DNA of 64,000 nt from Pseudomonadota bacterium (lineage in GTDB: Bacteria > Pseudomonadota > Alphaproteobacteria > Rhizobiales > Phreatobacteraceae): positions 1 to 64,000 of the forward strand of contig JAIUOO010000004.1 of the NCBI GenBank assembly GCA_020161695.1. Reading direction: 5' to 3'. Within the stretch, counting starts at the first letter, position 1. The number at the start of each line of letters is the position of its first letter. A program made the position numbers and the translations under genes. The notes under the pieces were generated by a model. It had not been told where the DNA came from, searched no databases, and worked only from the letters and a program-made list of their open reading frames with translations. This document shows, one piece after another, positions 9,291-18,052 of the stretch.

Positions 9291-10178
9291 ATGTTCGAAC
9301 TCCTCGGCATTCCGCCGCAAGCCCTGTTCGGCCAGTTGCTGCTCGGCCTCATCAACGGATCGTTCTACGCGATCCTGAGCCTTGGCCTTGCCGTCATCTT
9401 CGGCCTCCTGAACATCATCAACTTCACCCATGGTGCGCAGTACATGATGGGCGCCTTCATCGCCTGGATGCTGCTGAACTGGGTGGGCATCGGCTACTGG
9501 CCGGCGCTGGTCCTCGCCCCCGTGATCGCCGGCGTCACCGGCGTGATCATCGAGCGTGTCTTCCTCAAGCGCCTCTATCACCTCGACCATCTCTACGGAC
9601 TGCTGCTGACCTTCGGCCTCGCGCTGATCATCCAGGGCCTGTTCCGCAACTATTTCGGCTCGTCGGGCCTGCCCTACCAGATCCCGGCCGAACTGCGCGG
9701 CGGCCAGAACCTCGGCTTCATGTTCCTGCCCAACTATCGCGGCTGGGTGGTTGTCGCCTCGCTGGTCGTCTGCCTCGCGACCTGGTTCATCATCGAGAAG
9801 ACCAAGCTCGGGGCCTATCTGCGCGCCGCCACCGAGAACCCGACCCTGACGCAGGCGTTCGGCATCAACGTGCCGCTGCTGATCACGCTGACCTACGGGT
9901 TCGGCGTCGGTCTCGCCGCCTTCGCCGGCGTGCTCGCAGCGCCCATCTACTCGGTCAATCCGAACATGGGCGCCGACCTGATCATCGTCGTCTTCGCCGT
10001 GGTGGTGATTGGCGGCATGGGCTCGATCATGGGCGCCATCGTCACCGGCTTCGGCCTCGGGCTTGTCGAGGGTCTGACCAAGGTCTTCTATCCGGAGGCG
10101 TCCGCCACCGTGATCTTCATCATCATGGCCATCGTGCTGCTCGTGAAGCCGGCGGGCCTGTTCGGGAGGACCGCCTGA
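9291..10178 (+). CDS. HAAT-type ABC transporter permease, LivH-like
   Basis: Inner-membrane permease, 295 aa, multiple hydrophobic helices. Family landmarks are 'INGSFYAILSLGLAVIFGLLN' near residues 20-40, 'NFTHGAQYMMGAF', 'LLLTFGLALIIQGLFRN' and the C-terminal 'GMGSIMGAIVTGFGLGLVEG'. It pairs with the LivM-like permease that follows; the stop and next start share one base (TGATG), typical of coupled translation. Start ATG 9291 is supported by homolog length. Confidence 0.94.
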   Translation: MFELLGIPPQALFGQLLLGLINGSFYAILSLGLAVIFGLLNIINFTHGAQYMMGAFIAWMLLNWVGIGYWPALVLAPVIAGVTGVIIERVFLKRLYHLDHLYGLLLTFGLALIIQGLFRNYFGSSGLPYQIPAELRGGQNLGFMFLPNYRGWVVVASLVVCLATWFIIEKTKLGAYLRAATENPTLTQAFGINVPLLITLTYGFGVGLAAFAGVLAAPIYSVNPNMGADLIIVVFAVVVIGGMGSIMGAIVTGFGLGLVEGLTKVFYPEASATVIFIIMAIVLLVKPAGLFGRTA

Positions 10179-11176
10179 TGGCCGATATCGCCGCCACCGG
10201 CTCGCCGTCGATCTCCGCCTCGCCGAAGGCCGCCGCCGACAATGCCGCCTTGCACCGGATGATCTTCATCGGGCTCGCGGCAACTCTCCTGGTGCTGCCG
10301 TTCATTCCGGTGATCGGCTATCCGTTCTTCCTGATGAAGGTGCTGTGCTTCGCGCTGTTCGCCTGCGCCTTCAACCTGATGCTCGGCTATGGCGGCCTCC
10401 TGTCCTTCGGCCATGCCGCCTATTTCGGACTGGCGAGCTACGTCTCGGCCTATACCGCCAAGCACTGGGGCCTGACGCCGGAACTGTCGATCCTGCTCGG
10501 CACCGCCTCCGGAGCGGTTCTCGGCCTGGCCTTCGGCTCGCTGGCCATCCGCCGGCAGGGCATCTACTTCGCCATGATCACCCTGGCGCTGGCGCAGATG
10601 GTGTTCTTCTTCTCGCTGCAGACGCCGCGTTTCACCGGCGGCGAGGACGGCATCCAGGCGGTGCCGCGCAACAATCTGTTCGGCCTCATTCCGCTCGGCT
10701 CCGACACCTCGACCTATTATCTCGTCGCCGCGGTGTTCCTTGCCGGCGTGGCGCTGATCTACCGGGTCATCCACTCGCCCTTCGGGCAGGTGCTGAAGGC
10801 GATCCGCGACAACGAGGCGCGCGCCGTCTCGCTCGGCTACCGCGTCAACCAGTACAAGCTGGCGGTCTTCGTGCTGTCGGCGACGCTGGCGGGTCTTGCC
10901 GGCTCGATGAAGGCCATCGCCGTGCAGCTCGCCTCGCTTACCGACGTGCACTGGTCGATGTCGGGCGAGGTCGTGCTGATGACCCTCGTCGGCGGCATGG
11001 GCACGGTGTTCGGCCCGATCATCGGCGCGGCTGTGATCATCTCGATGCAGAACTTCCTGGCCGGGCTCGGCGCCTGGGTCACGGTGGTTCAGGGCGCCAT
11101 CTTCGTCGTCTGCGTCCTCATCTTCCGCGAGGGCATCGTCGGCGTCATCGGCAAGTGGATCAAGCGGCCGCTATAG
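10178..11176 (+). CDS. HAAT-type ABC transporter permease, LivM-like
   Basis: Second membrane subunit, 332 aa. A hydrophilic N-terminal stretch of about 27 residues precedes the first helix; then the family motifs 'CAFNLMLGYGGLLSFGHAAY' , 'IRRQGIYFAMITLALAQMVFF' and 'GGMGTVFGPIIGAAVI' are seen. It begins at the ATG that overlaps the livH-like stop by one base. It ends the five-gene operon; a 16-bp perfect palindrome (11192-11207) follows the stop. Confidence 0.94.
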   Translation: MADIAATGSPSISASPKAAADNAALHRMIFIGLAATLLVLPFIPVIGYPFFLMKVLCFALFACAFNLMLGYGGLLSFGHAAYFGLASYVSAYTAKHWGLTPELSILLGTASGAVLGLAFGSLAIRRQGIYFAMITLALAQMVFFFSLQTPRFTGGEDGIQAVPRNNLFGLIPLGSDTSTYYLVAAVFLAGVALIYRVIHSPFGQVLKAIRDNEARAVSLGYRVNQYKLAVFVLSATLAGLAGSMKAIAVQLASLTDVHWSMSGEVVLMTLVGGMGTVFGPIIGAAVIISMQNFLAGLGAWVTVVQGAIFVVCVLIFREGIVGVIGKWIKRPL

Positions 11177-11191
11177 TTTGCGTTGCTGGCG

Positions 11192-11207
11192 GCCGCGTCG
11201 ACGCGGC
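11192..11207. repeat. 16-bp perfect palindrome after the Liv operon
   Basis: GCCGCGTC joined directly to GACGCGGC, centred at 11199/11200, 15 bp after the livM-like stop. With no loop and no T-run it is a poor terminator as DNA; it may be an operator or an incidental GC-rich palindrome. Confidence 0.35.
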
Positions 11208-11342
11208 TTGCCTGGAACTCCCGAAGATGAACAACGTTAAGGCAATTGCCTTGACGTGCCCTCCTGTCGTCGCGATTGCGCCGCCTTTGCAGGGTGCGAT
11301 CATCGATAGCGCCGCGGCTTTTCCTTGACGCGGCCATAGTCA

Positions 11343-11360
11343 GGCCGCCGGACGGCGGCC
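11343..11360 (+). promoter_or_regulatory. Hairpin just upstream of the OmpA-like gene's ribosome-binding site
   Basis: Perfect 7-bp stem GGCCGCC (11343-11349) / GGCGGCC (11354-11360) with loop GGAC, ending 4 bp before the CGGGAG ribosome-binding site. In the mRNA it would form a stable 5'-UTR stem near the start codon and could affect mRNA stability or initiation. Confidence 0.4.
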
Positions 11361-11374
11361 AACCGGGAGTGAAT

Positions 11375-13741
11375 ATGATGAAACCGATGCGGAGCGCGCT
11401 GCTGGCGGGAACGATGCTTTCCGCATTGACCGCGGCTTGGCCGGCGCTTGTGCAACCGGCCCTTGCGAGCGATCGCGATGGCTGGATCGTCCTGGCTCAG
11501 GCCCAGCCGGATCCGCGCGACCCGCGCAACCGGCCGGGAAACCAGCAGGGCCGCCCGCAAGGGGCGCCGCCGCAGCAGGCAAGGCCGCCCGCCGCTCCTC
11601 CTCAGCAGGCGCGCCCGCCGGCCGCACCGCCGCCGATCCAGCAGGCCCGTCCGCCGGCCGCTCCTCCCCCGCAGCAGGCGCGACCGCCTGCCCAGCCGAG
11701 CGCGCCGCGCACCGTGCAGCCCGTCGAGCCGCGCCGGCCTCAGGCCCCGGCTCCCACCCGTCCGACCCAGTCCGCGCCGCCGGCCGCGCCGCGGCAGGTG
11801 GCCCCGCCCGCCATCGGCAGGCCGCAGACGCCACCCGCCGGCATCGACCAGCGCGGCGCCGGACGGCCGCCTCAGGCGCCGGGTCAGGCCCCGGGGCAGT
11901 TCCAGCCGGCCCGGCCGCAGGCATCGCCGCCGCCGATAACCCCGCCGCGCGGTGTTCCCCCGGCTACCGGACAGGCCCCGCAGCGACAGGACGCGCCCGG
12001 CACCGCGACGCAGCAGCGTCCCGGCACGCCCGGCGCGATCCGCCCGCAGGATGGCCGACCGCCCTTCGGCGGCGGCCAGCCGGTTCAGCCGCCGGTCGCC
12101 AATCCGCAGGGTGTCCCCGGCCAGCCGCCGGTCGGCCAGCGTCCGGGCATTCCCGGTCAGCCGGTGCAGCCGCCGGTCGCGAATCCGCAGGGCGTTCCCG
12201 GCCAGCCGCCGGTCGGCCAGCGTCCGGGCATTCCCGGCCAGCCGGTGCAGCCGCCAGTCGCCAATCCGCAGGGTGTTCCCGGCCAGCCGCCGGTCGGGCA
12301 GCGTCCGGGCATTCCCGGTCAGCCGGTGCAGCCGCCCGTGGCCAATCCGCAGGGTGTTCCCGGCCAGCCGCCGGTCGGCCAGCGTCCGGGCATTCCCGGT
12401 CAGCCGGTGCAGCCGCCCGTGGCCAATCCGCAGGGTGTCCCCGGCCAGCCGCCGGTCGGGCAGCGTCCGGGCATTCCCGGTCAGCCGGTGCAGCCGCCCG
12501 TCGCCAATCCGCAGGGCGTTCCCGGCCAGCCCGGCTTCGGGCAGCGTCCCGGTGGTCCCGGCCAGCCGCCCATGGCTGTCCCGCCGGGCGCGCCCGGCCA
12601 GCCGCCGGTTGCCGGGCCTCAGGGCGTCCCCGGCCAGCAGCCGGGCTTCGGTCAGCGTCCCGGCGGTCCGGGCCAGCCCGGTTTCGGCGGGCCTGGGCAA
12701 GGTGGCTTCTCCGGCGGCCAGCCGCCGAGCGGCCCGCCCGAGCGGCGCCAGGGTTCGCGCATCGGCCCGGCGGGTGCCGCGGCGCTCGGCGTTGGCGCCG
12801 GCCTTGTCGGCGGCTTCCTGCTCAGCCGCGGCGCGCGTGCCGAGCGGGTCGATGACATCCGCGGCTCGCGCCGCGAGGTCGATCAGGACGGCGTGAGGGT
12901 GATCTACGAGCCCGAGCGGACCATCATCCGCGACGGCGAGGGCACGTTCATCCGTCACGACGAGAACGCCCGGTTCCGCCAGCTCGGCGGCGACCTGCGC
13001 TCCGAGCAGCGCGGCAACGAGATGTACACGTTCTACGACCGTCCGGGCGGCGTGCGCGTCATCACGGTGACCGACGGGAGCGGCCAGCTGCTGCGCCGCA
13101 TCCGCCGCTATCCCGACGGCCGCGAGGTGGTGATCATCGACAACTCGTTCCGGCCGATGCCGCGAACCTTCGAGGAGCAGATCGTCGTCCTGCCGCCGCC
13201 CGAGATCCGCATCCCGCGCGAACGCTACGTGGTCGATGCCGACCAGGCCGACGAGGGCCTCATCTACGAGACCCTGACGGCTCCGCCGGTGCAGCGGCCG
13301 CCGCGCCGCTACACGCTGGACGAGGTGCGCTACAGCCCCTCGGTGCGCGCCTATACCCGCAGCGTCGATGTCGACACGATCAACTTCGCGACGGGCTCCT
13401 GGGAGGTCACGCCCGATCAGGCGCAGCGTCTCGCGACCATCGCGGCGGCGCTCGGCCGGGCGATCCAGGCCAATGCCAACGAGGTGTTCCTGATCGAGGG
13501 GCACACCGACGCGGTCGGCAACGATGTCGACAACCTGTCGCTGTCGGACCGGCGCGCCCAGTCGGTCGCGGCGATCCTGACGCAGAACTTCAACATCCCG
13601 CCGGAGAACCTGACGACCCAGGGCTATGGCGAGCAGTATCCGAAGGTGCAGACGCAGGGCGCGTCGCGGGAGAACCGCCGCGTCACCCTGCGCCGCGTCA
13701 CCGAGCTGCTCAACCAGCAGAACACGCAGGCGCCGCAATAG
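11375..13741 (+). CDS. OmpA-family outer-membrane/peptidoglycan-binding protein with proline-rich repeats
   Basis: Secreted 788-aa protein. A signal peptide spans about residues 1-30 ('LLAGTMLSALTAAWPALVQPALA'-like, read in parts). Residues about 50-455 are Pro/Gln/Gly-rich and include six 27-residue tandem repeats (about 235-396). A short hydrophobic Gly/Ala segment ('AGAAALGVGAGLVGGFLLS') follows near 465-485. The C-terminus (about 665-785) is an OmpA domain that binds peptidoglycan, with 'TINFATGSWEVTPDQ' and 'LIEGHTDAVGN' then 'LSLSDRRAQSVAAIL'. Start may be ATG 11375 or the adjacent ATG 11378; GGGAG lies 5-8 nt upstream. The gene is monocistronic. The long Pro-rich span probably bridges the periplasm or extends through the envelope; that is inference. 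Confidence 0.88.
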   Translation: MMKPMRSALLAGTMLSALTAAWPALVQPALASDRDGWIVLAQAQPDPRDPRNRPGNQQGRPQGAPPQQARPPAAPPQQARPPAAPPPIQQARPPAAPPPQQARPPAQPSAPRTVQPVEPRRPQAPAPTRPTQSAPPAAPRQVAPPAIGRPQTPPAGIDQRGAGRPPQAPGQAPGQFQPARPQASPPPITPPRGVPPATGQAPQRQDAPGTATQQRPGTPGAIRPQDGRPPFGGGQPVQPPVANPQGVPGQPPVGQRPGIPGQPVQPPVANPQGVPGQPPVGQRPGIPGQPVQPPVANPQGVPGQPPVGQRPGIPGQPVQPPVANPQGVPGQPPVGQRPGIPGQPVQPPVANPQGVPGQPPVGQRPGIPGQPVQPPVANPQGVPGQPGFGQRPGGPGQPPMAVPPGAPGQPPVAGPQGVPGQQPGFGQRPGGPGQPGFGGPGQGGFSGGQPPSGPPERRQGSRIGPAGAAALGVGAGLVGGFLLSRGARAERVDDIRGSRREVDQDGVRVIYEPERTIIRDGEGTFIRHDENARFRQLGGDLRSEQRGNEMYTFYDRPGGVRVITVTDGSGQLLRRIRRYPDGREVVIIDNSFRPMPRTFEEQIVVLPPPEIRIPRERYVVDADQADEGLIYETLTAPPVQRPPRRYTLDEVRYSPSVRAYTRSVDVDTINFATGSWEVTPDQAQRLATIAAALGRAIQANANEVFLIEGHTDAVGNDVDNLSLSDRRAQSVAAILTQNFNIPPENLTTQGYGEQYPKVQTQGASRENRRVTLRRVTELLNQQNTQAPQ
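12077..12562 (+). repeat. Six tandem 81-bp coding repeats
   Basis: Units begin at 12077, 12158, 12239, 12320, 12401 and 12482, each encoding 27 residues of the form QPVQPPVANPQGVPGQPPVG plus QRPGIPG. The first five encode the same peptide with synonymous differences; the sixth diverges at its end (GFGQRPGGPG). The period is a multiple of three, so copy-number changes would keep the frame. Confidence 0.95.
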
Positions 13742-13764
13742 CGGCACCGGCATCCCGGCAAGCG

Positions 13765-13790
13765 ACGGGCGCCTTCGGGCGCCCGTTTCG
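13765..13790. terminator. Intrinsic terminator with UUCG tetraloop between convergent genes
   Basis: Perfect 9-bp stem ACGGGCGCC (13765-13773) / GGCGCCCGT (13778-13786) closing a TTCG loop, followed by TTCGTTTC. It lies between the OmpA-like gene stop (13741) and the convergent acetyltransferase stop (13793), and could serve the plus-strand transcript. Confidence 0.75.
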
Positions 13791-13792
13791 TT

Positions 13793-14566
13793 TCAGGGCC
13801 GGTGCAGATGCAGGCCGACCAGCGCCTGTTCGAACCGGAAGCCGAGCGTGCCGTAGAGGTTCACCACGCCGATATTGGCGGCGGAGATCATGGTCTCGGC
13901 GCGGGCGACGCCTTCCGCCTTCAGCACCTTCATCACCGCGATCCAGAGCGGATAGGCGAGGATGCCGAGCTTCGGCCGCGTTCCCGCGAGAATGAGGTCG
14001 GCGACGCCATCCGCCACCCGGAAGGCCATGAAGGCTCCGGGCGCGCCGTCGGCATCGGCGACGAGCACGCGGGCGCGGCCGGAGAGCAGGCCCTCCATCC
14101 AGTCGATCTGGCGACGGCGGTTCACGTCATCGGATATGGCGGGGTCCTCGGCGAAGCGGCCATAGCGGAAACTGTCGGCGGCCTGCTCGATCAGCGCGTC
14201 GTGATCGGCGGGCACGGCCTCGCGCAGTTCCACCGTCCGCGTCACCCGTGCCGGCGGTTCGTAGCGCGCGACATTGCGGCAGCTCAGCCGGTAGGCGGTC
14301 TCGACATAGCGGAAGCCGGCGGCCTGCATCCGGCCGATGGCGCCGTGCCGGTCGGCGTCGAGCCGCGCCGTGACGAGACCGGCGGCCTTCTCGGCGCAGA
14401 GCCCTTCGAGGCGGTCGAACAGGTCGGCATCCGCCGCCTCGGCGCCGCCGTTCTCGACCGCAAGCGCCAGTTCGGTGATGTCGAGCGTCGGCCGGCCGAA
14501 CGCCTTCGCGTCCCACGGCGTCTCGCGCAGCCGCATGAACACGCCGGGCGTGGCGGCGATCTCCAT
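13793..14566 (-). CDS. GNAT-family N-acetyltransferase, WecD-like (amino-sugar acetylation)
   Basis: 257-aa acetyl-CoA-dependent transferase. The N-terminal half contains 'RLRETPWDAKAFGRP', an entry resembling WecD/RffC-type sugar N-acetyltransferases; the C-terminal GNAT fold ends with the acceptor-side motif 'SAANIGVVNLYGTLGFRFEQ'. It is the last gene of a minus-strand operon (start 2 bp after the GT2 stop) that also encodes a sugar-1-phosphate cytidylyltransferase and a sugar aminotransferase, so acetylation of the amino group on a nucleotide-activated sugar is the likely job. The substrate is inferred from context, not read from sequence. A second possible start is Met11 ('MRLRETPWD'). 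Confidence 0.85.
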   Translation of the reverse strand: MEIAATPGVFMRLRETPWDAKAFGRPTLDITELALAVENGGAEAADADLFDRLEGLCAEKAAGLVTARLDADRHGAIGRMQAAGFRYVETAYRLSCRNVARYEPPARVTRTVELREAVPADHDALIEQAADSFRYGRFAEDPAISDDVNRRRQIDWMEGLLSGRARVLVADADGAPGAFMAFRVADGVADLILAGTRPKLGILAYPLWIAVMKVLKAEGVARAETMISAANIGVVNLYGTLGFRFEQALVGLHLHRP

Positions 14567-14568
14567 GG

Positions 14569-15828
14569 TCAGGGCGGGCAGCGGCGGAAGGCCGCGGCGA
14601 GGTCCACGACGATGTCGTCAGGCCCGAGCAGTCCGGGCGGCGGCGACTGGAGCAGGGCGAAGGCCTTGGGCGTCTGGCTCGCGGCGCGCGGATCGCGCCG
14701 GCGGATGATCGCCGCCCGCAGCTTCGGCGCGAGGCTCTCCAGCGTATCGTCGGCGATGACGTCGTCGAGGACCACGAGGCTGCGGGCCTGCGCCTGCGCC
14801 TCGACGATCACCGCCTCGATGGCGGCCATTCCCGACACGACAGGGCGCATGTCCGGGTGCACGCCCTCGCGGCCATAGGCCCTCAGGCGGCGGTCGAGAT
14901 TGTAGGCCGTGGTCCAGTTGCCGGCATTGACGTGGAGGTTCGCCGCCACCGCCATGCGGCGCAGCGTGAAGTCCTGCAGGCGCGGCAGGAGTTCTCCCAT
15001 CGGCATGGCGGCCGGATCGTCGGGCGCGATGAAGGAGGCGAGATATTCGAGGCCGCCACGGAAGCGGTCCCAGCCGTCCATGGTCTCGCTGTTGCCGGTA
15101 TGGTTGTTGGCGCCCTTGGAAATGGCCGTCACCCGCGCGAAGGGTTCGGGCGCGAACAACACCTTGCCGACGTTCAGCGCCCGGGCGAGGTGGGCGAAAT
15201 AGTGGAAGACGAAGGTGTTGCCGGGCTCGAGGATGTCGGCCATCGCATCCGTGCGGATGATGAACCATTCCGGGAAGGCGTGGTGCGCCATGACGAAGTC
15301 GAGGCAGCGGGCGTGTTCGCCGCGCGCGAACAGTTCCTCGCGCTCCATCCGGTAGAAGGTGCCGAGTTCGGCATCGTCGCGGGTCTCGTCGATCAGCAGC
15401 CAGGGCGCCTGAACCATGACGATGTCGGGCGAGGCAGTGAGCCGCCCGAGATAGGCATCGACCTTTTCCGGGATCAGCAGGTCGTCGTCGCCGACCCAGA
15501 TGGCGAAGGCGCCGCGCGACTGGCGGTAGGTGTAGAGGAAATTGCCGTAGGCGCCGATGTTCTCGGTCTGCCGTACCGACCGGATGCGGGCATCGCCCCT
15601 GGCCCAGCGCGCGACGATGTCAGGCGTCTCGTCGGTCGAGCAATTGTCGGAGACGAGGATCTCGAAATCGATGCCGCGAGCCGAGAAGGCGTCGAGATGG
15701 TGCTTGAAGAAGCGGTCGAGGTAGCGCGCGCGGTTGTAGGTCGGCAGCGCGATGGTCAGCAGCGGCCGCGCCGGCTCGGCGGCGGGTGAGAGGTGCCGCG
15801 CCGTCGAGAGGGCCGCGCTCGGTGCCAT
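14569..15828 (-). CDS. Glycosyltransferase family 2
   Basis: 419-aa GT-A fold glycosyltransferase. The donor-binding core is 'LLTIALPTYNRARYLDRF' (residues about 23-40), 'EILVSDNCSTDET' and the metal-binding 'WVGDDDLLIP' with the Asp triplet at 114-116. The C-terminal ~200 residues are helical and of unassigned function. It sits 15 bp after the SDR-aminotransferase fusion and 2 bp before the acetyltransferase, in an operon opposite the flagellins. It may attach or extend the glycan whose precursor is made by the neighbours; acceptor is inferred. Confidence 0.9.
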   Translation of the reverse strand: MAPSAALSTARHLSPAAEPARPLLTIALPTYNRARYLDRFFKHHLDAFSARGIDFEILVSDNCSTDETPDIVARWARGDARIRSVRQTENIGAYGNFLYTYRQSRGAFAIWVGDDDLLIPEKVDAYLGRLTASPDIVMVQAPWLLIDETRDDAELGTFYRMEREELFARGEHARCLDFVMAHHAFPEWFIIRTDAMADILEPGNTFVFHYFAHLARALNVGKVLFAPEPFARVTAISKGANNHTGNSETMDGWDRFRGGLEYLASFIAPDDPAAMPMGELLPRLQDFTLRRMAVAANLHVNAGNWTTAYNLDRRLRAYGREGVHPDMRPVVSGMAAIEAVIVEAQAQARSLVVLDDVIADDTLESLAPKLRAAIIRRRDPRAASQTPKAFALLQSPPPGLLGPDDIVVDLAAAFRRCPP

Positions 15829-15843
15829 GGCTTGTCCGTCCGG

Positions 15844-18045
15844 TCAGGCGGCGCGGCGGGCGTGCCGCGCGAGGATCGAGGTCAGCGAGCGCGAGACGCG
15901 GGCCGCGATGTCGCGGGTGACGTTGTAGCCGCTCGGCAGGTTGATGCCGGTCTGCGAGATCGCATAGGCGTTGGGATTGCGGATCGCCGCGTCGCGCGCC
16001 GAAGGCTGGCTGCGGAAGGCCGGTTGCCAGCTCAAGGGATAGAAGAACGGCCGGGTGTCGATGCCGTCGGCGCCGAGTTCCGCCGCCACCTGCTGCTTCA
16101 GCAGGCGCAGGGACGGGTCGAGAACGGCGGTGACCATCCAGTAGCTGTTCAGCACATGCGCCGGCTCGGCGTTCAGCGTCACACCCGGAGCATCGCCGAG
16201 CGCCTCGCGGTAGAAGCCGAATATGTCGCGCTTCATGGCGATCAGCTCGTCCAGACGCTCCATCTGGGCGATACCCATGGCCGCCTGCATCGCCGACATG
16301 CGGTATTTGAAGCCGACCTCCTCGGTGATCAGCGCGCGCGAGGTCGGGTGGCGGCCCTGGTCGCGCAGGATGTTGACGCGCTCGGCAATGGCGTCGTCGT
16401 CGGTCACCAGCATGCCGCCTTCGCCGGTGGTCACCGTCTTGGAGCCGTGGAAGGAGAAGACCGAGGCCTTGCCGAAGGAGCCGGCGGGCTTGCCGCGCCA
16501 GCGCGAGCCGATGGCTTCCGCCGCATCCTCGATCAGCACGATGCCGTGGTCGCGGGCGATGGCGTCGAGCCGCGCCCAGTCGGGCATGCCGCCATAGAGA
16601 TCGACGACGATGGCGGCCTTGGTCTGTGGCGTGATGGCGGCGGCAAGGCTTGCCGGCGACATGCACCAGGTCACCGGATCGATGTCGCAGAAGACCGGCG
16701 TCGCGCCGACCTGGACGATCGGCGAGGCGGTGGCGACCCAGGTGCATTCCGGCACGATGACCTCGTCGCCGGGGCCGATATTCAGCGCGGCAAGCGCGAG
16801 GTGGATGGCCGAGGTGCAATGGGCGAGCGAGACGGCGTGCTTGCGCCCGGTATGCGCGGCCACCATGGCCTCGAACCGGGTATTGTACTTGGCGTGGTTC
16901 TCGAACCAGGCGGTGCGCGCCGCCTCCGCCACCAGCTCCACCTCGCGCGGCGATATGGAGGGACCGGCGACGGGAATGCGCGCCTGTCTGCCGCCGAAGG
17001 GCGTGACGTCGCGCGCGCCCTTCCAGCCGAGACCGGCGTCGAGCTTGCCGCCGTCGATGAGCGCCTTGAGGCGGGCGAGGCGGATATAGCGCGGACCGGT
17101 GAGGTCTTCCGGCGTGGTGCGGCCGGCAAGGGCGGCGGCCAGTTCCTTGGCGCCGGAGGCCGCCGTGTGCAGGAAGCGGAAGTCCGGGAAGGCCTCGGCG
17201 AACTTGGTGAAATCGACCCGGTAGGAGCGGGGGTCGATGGTGTCGCCCGCGCCATAGGTCACTTTCGAACCCGGCACCGCCTCCGCCACGATGGCGGCGA
17301 TGTCGCGGACCAGGTGGTTCTCGTCGCTCCGGCCGATATTGAAGGCTTCGCCGCGCACTGTTTCGGCATCGGCGGCGAGGATCGCCGCGGCGGCCCGCGC
17401 AAGGTCGCGGCAGTGGAGCAGCGGCCGCCAGGCGAGGCCCGACGACAGGAGGCGCACCTCGCCCGTGGACAGCGCCGAGCAGACCAGATTGTTCAGCACG
17501 AGGTCCACGCGCACACGCGGCGACAGGCCGTAGCAGGTGGCGTTGCGCATGAAGGTCGGCGCGAAGCTCTCGTCGGCGAGTGCGAGGAGCCCCGCCTCGG
17601 ATTCCACCTTGCTCGCCGCATAGGGCGTCAGCGGATTGACCGGGGCGGTTTCGTCCAGCAGCAGGTCGGGATTGCCGGCGCCGTAGATCGAGCAGGACGA
17701 GGCGAAGACGAAGCGCGAGACGCCCGCCGCCTTGGCGGCCTTGGCCAGCGCGATGGTCGCGTCGCGGTTGATGGCGGCGGTCAGTTCCGGGGCGAGGTCG
17801 CCCATCGGGTCGTTGGACAGCGCGGCGAGATGCAGGATCGCGTCGATCCCGGCAAGATCGGCGGCGGTGACGTCGCGCACGTCCTTGAGGATGACCTCGG
17901 CCGGGTCGGCGGGCGTCATGCCCTCGGTGTTGCAGGGCAGGAAATAGCCGGTGTCGAGGCCGACGACCGCGTGGCCGGCCTCGACCAGAACCTGCGTCGC
18001 GACCGACCCGACATAGCCGGCATGGCCGGTGACCAGAACCTTCAT
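15844..18045 (-). CDS. Bifunctional fusion: NAD-dependent sugar epimerase/dehydratase + DegT/DnrJ/EryC1/StrS aminotransferase
   Basis: A single 733-aa reading frame with two enzymes. Residues 1 to about 345 are an extended SDR: Rossmann 'GHAGYVG' at 7-13, 'ILHLAALSND' near 70-79 and catalytic Tyr142/Lys146 in 'YAASK'. Residues about 355-733 are a PLP-dependent sugar aminotransferase beginning 'RIPVAGPSISPREVELV', with 'EDAAEAIGSR' (PLP-ring Asp507) and the Schiff-base lysine in 'SFHGSKTVTTGEGG' (Lys536). No stop, frameshift or start signal separates the halves; the junction (about 345-355) is short. Start ATG 18045 was chosen because the SDR motif begins there; the frame is open 87 codons further into the antisense of the cytidylyltransferase gene, with Arg/Ser-rich nonsense. 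It lies 7 bp after the cytidylyltransferase stop. Confidence 0.92.
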   Translation of the reverse strand: MKVLVTGHAGYVGSVATQVLVEAGHAVVGLDTGYFLPCNTEGMTPADPAEVILKDVRDVTAADLAGIDAILHLAALSNDPMGDLAPELTAAINRDATIALAKAAKAAGVSRFVFASSCSIYGAGNPDLLLDETAPVNPLTPYAASKVESEAGLLALADESFAPTFMRNATCYGLSPRVRVDLVLNNLVCSALSTGEVRLLSSGLAWRPLLHCRDLARAAAAILAADAETVRGEAFNIGRSDENHLVRDIAAIVAEAVPGSKVTYGAGDTIDPRSYRVDFTKFAEAFPDFRFLHTAASGAKELAAALAGRTTPEDLTGPRYIRLARLKALIDGGKLDAGLGWKGARDVTPFGGRQARIPVAGPSISPREVELVAEAARTAWFENHAKYNTRFEAMVAAHTGRKHAVSLAHCTSAIHLALAALNIGPGDEVIVPECTWVATASPIVQVGATPVFCDIDPVTWCMSPASLAAAITPQTKAAIVVDLYGGMPDWARLDAIARDHGIVLIEDAAEAIGSRWRGKPAGSFGKASVFSFHGSKTVTTGEGGMLVTDDDAIAERVNILRDQGRHPTSRALITEEVGFKYRMSAMQAAMGIAQMERLDELIAMKRDIFGFYREALGDAPGVTLNAEPAHVLNSYWMVTAVLDPSLRLLKQQVAAELGADGIDTRPFFYPLSWQPAFRSQPSARDAAIRNPNAYAISQTGINLPSGYNVTRDIAARVSRSLTSILARHARRAA

Positions 18046-18052
18046 GCTGCCC

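Noticed and set aside
12077..12562. Regularly spaced repeats considered as a possible CRISPR array
   Set aside because: The units are contiguous 81-bp coding repeats without unique spacers, lie inside an intact reading frame, and no cas genes are nearby.
11300..13753. An 817-codon minus-strand open frame opposite the OmpA-like gene
   Set aside because: Composed of Arg/Leu/Gly repeats mirroring the 81-bp units; the plus strand has signal peptide, OmpA domain, SD and terminator.
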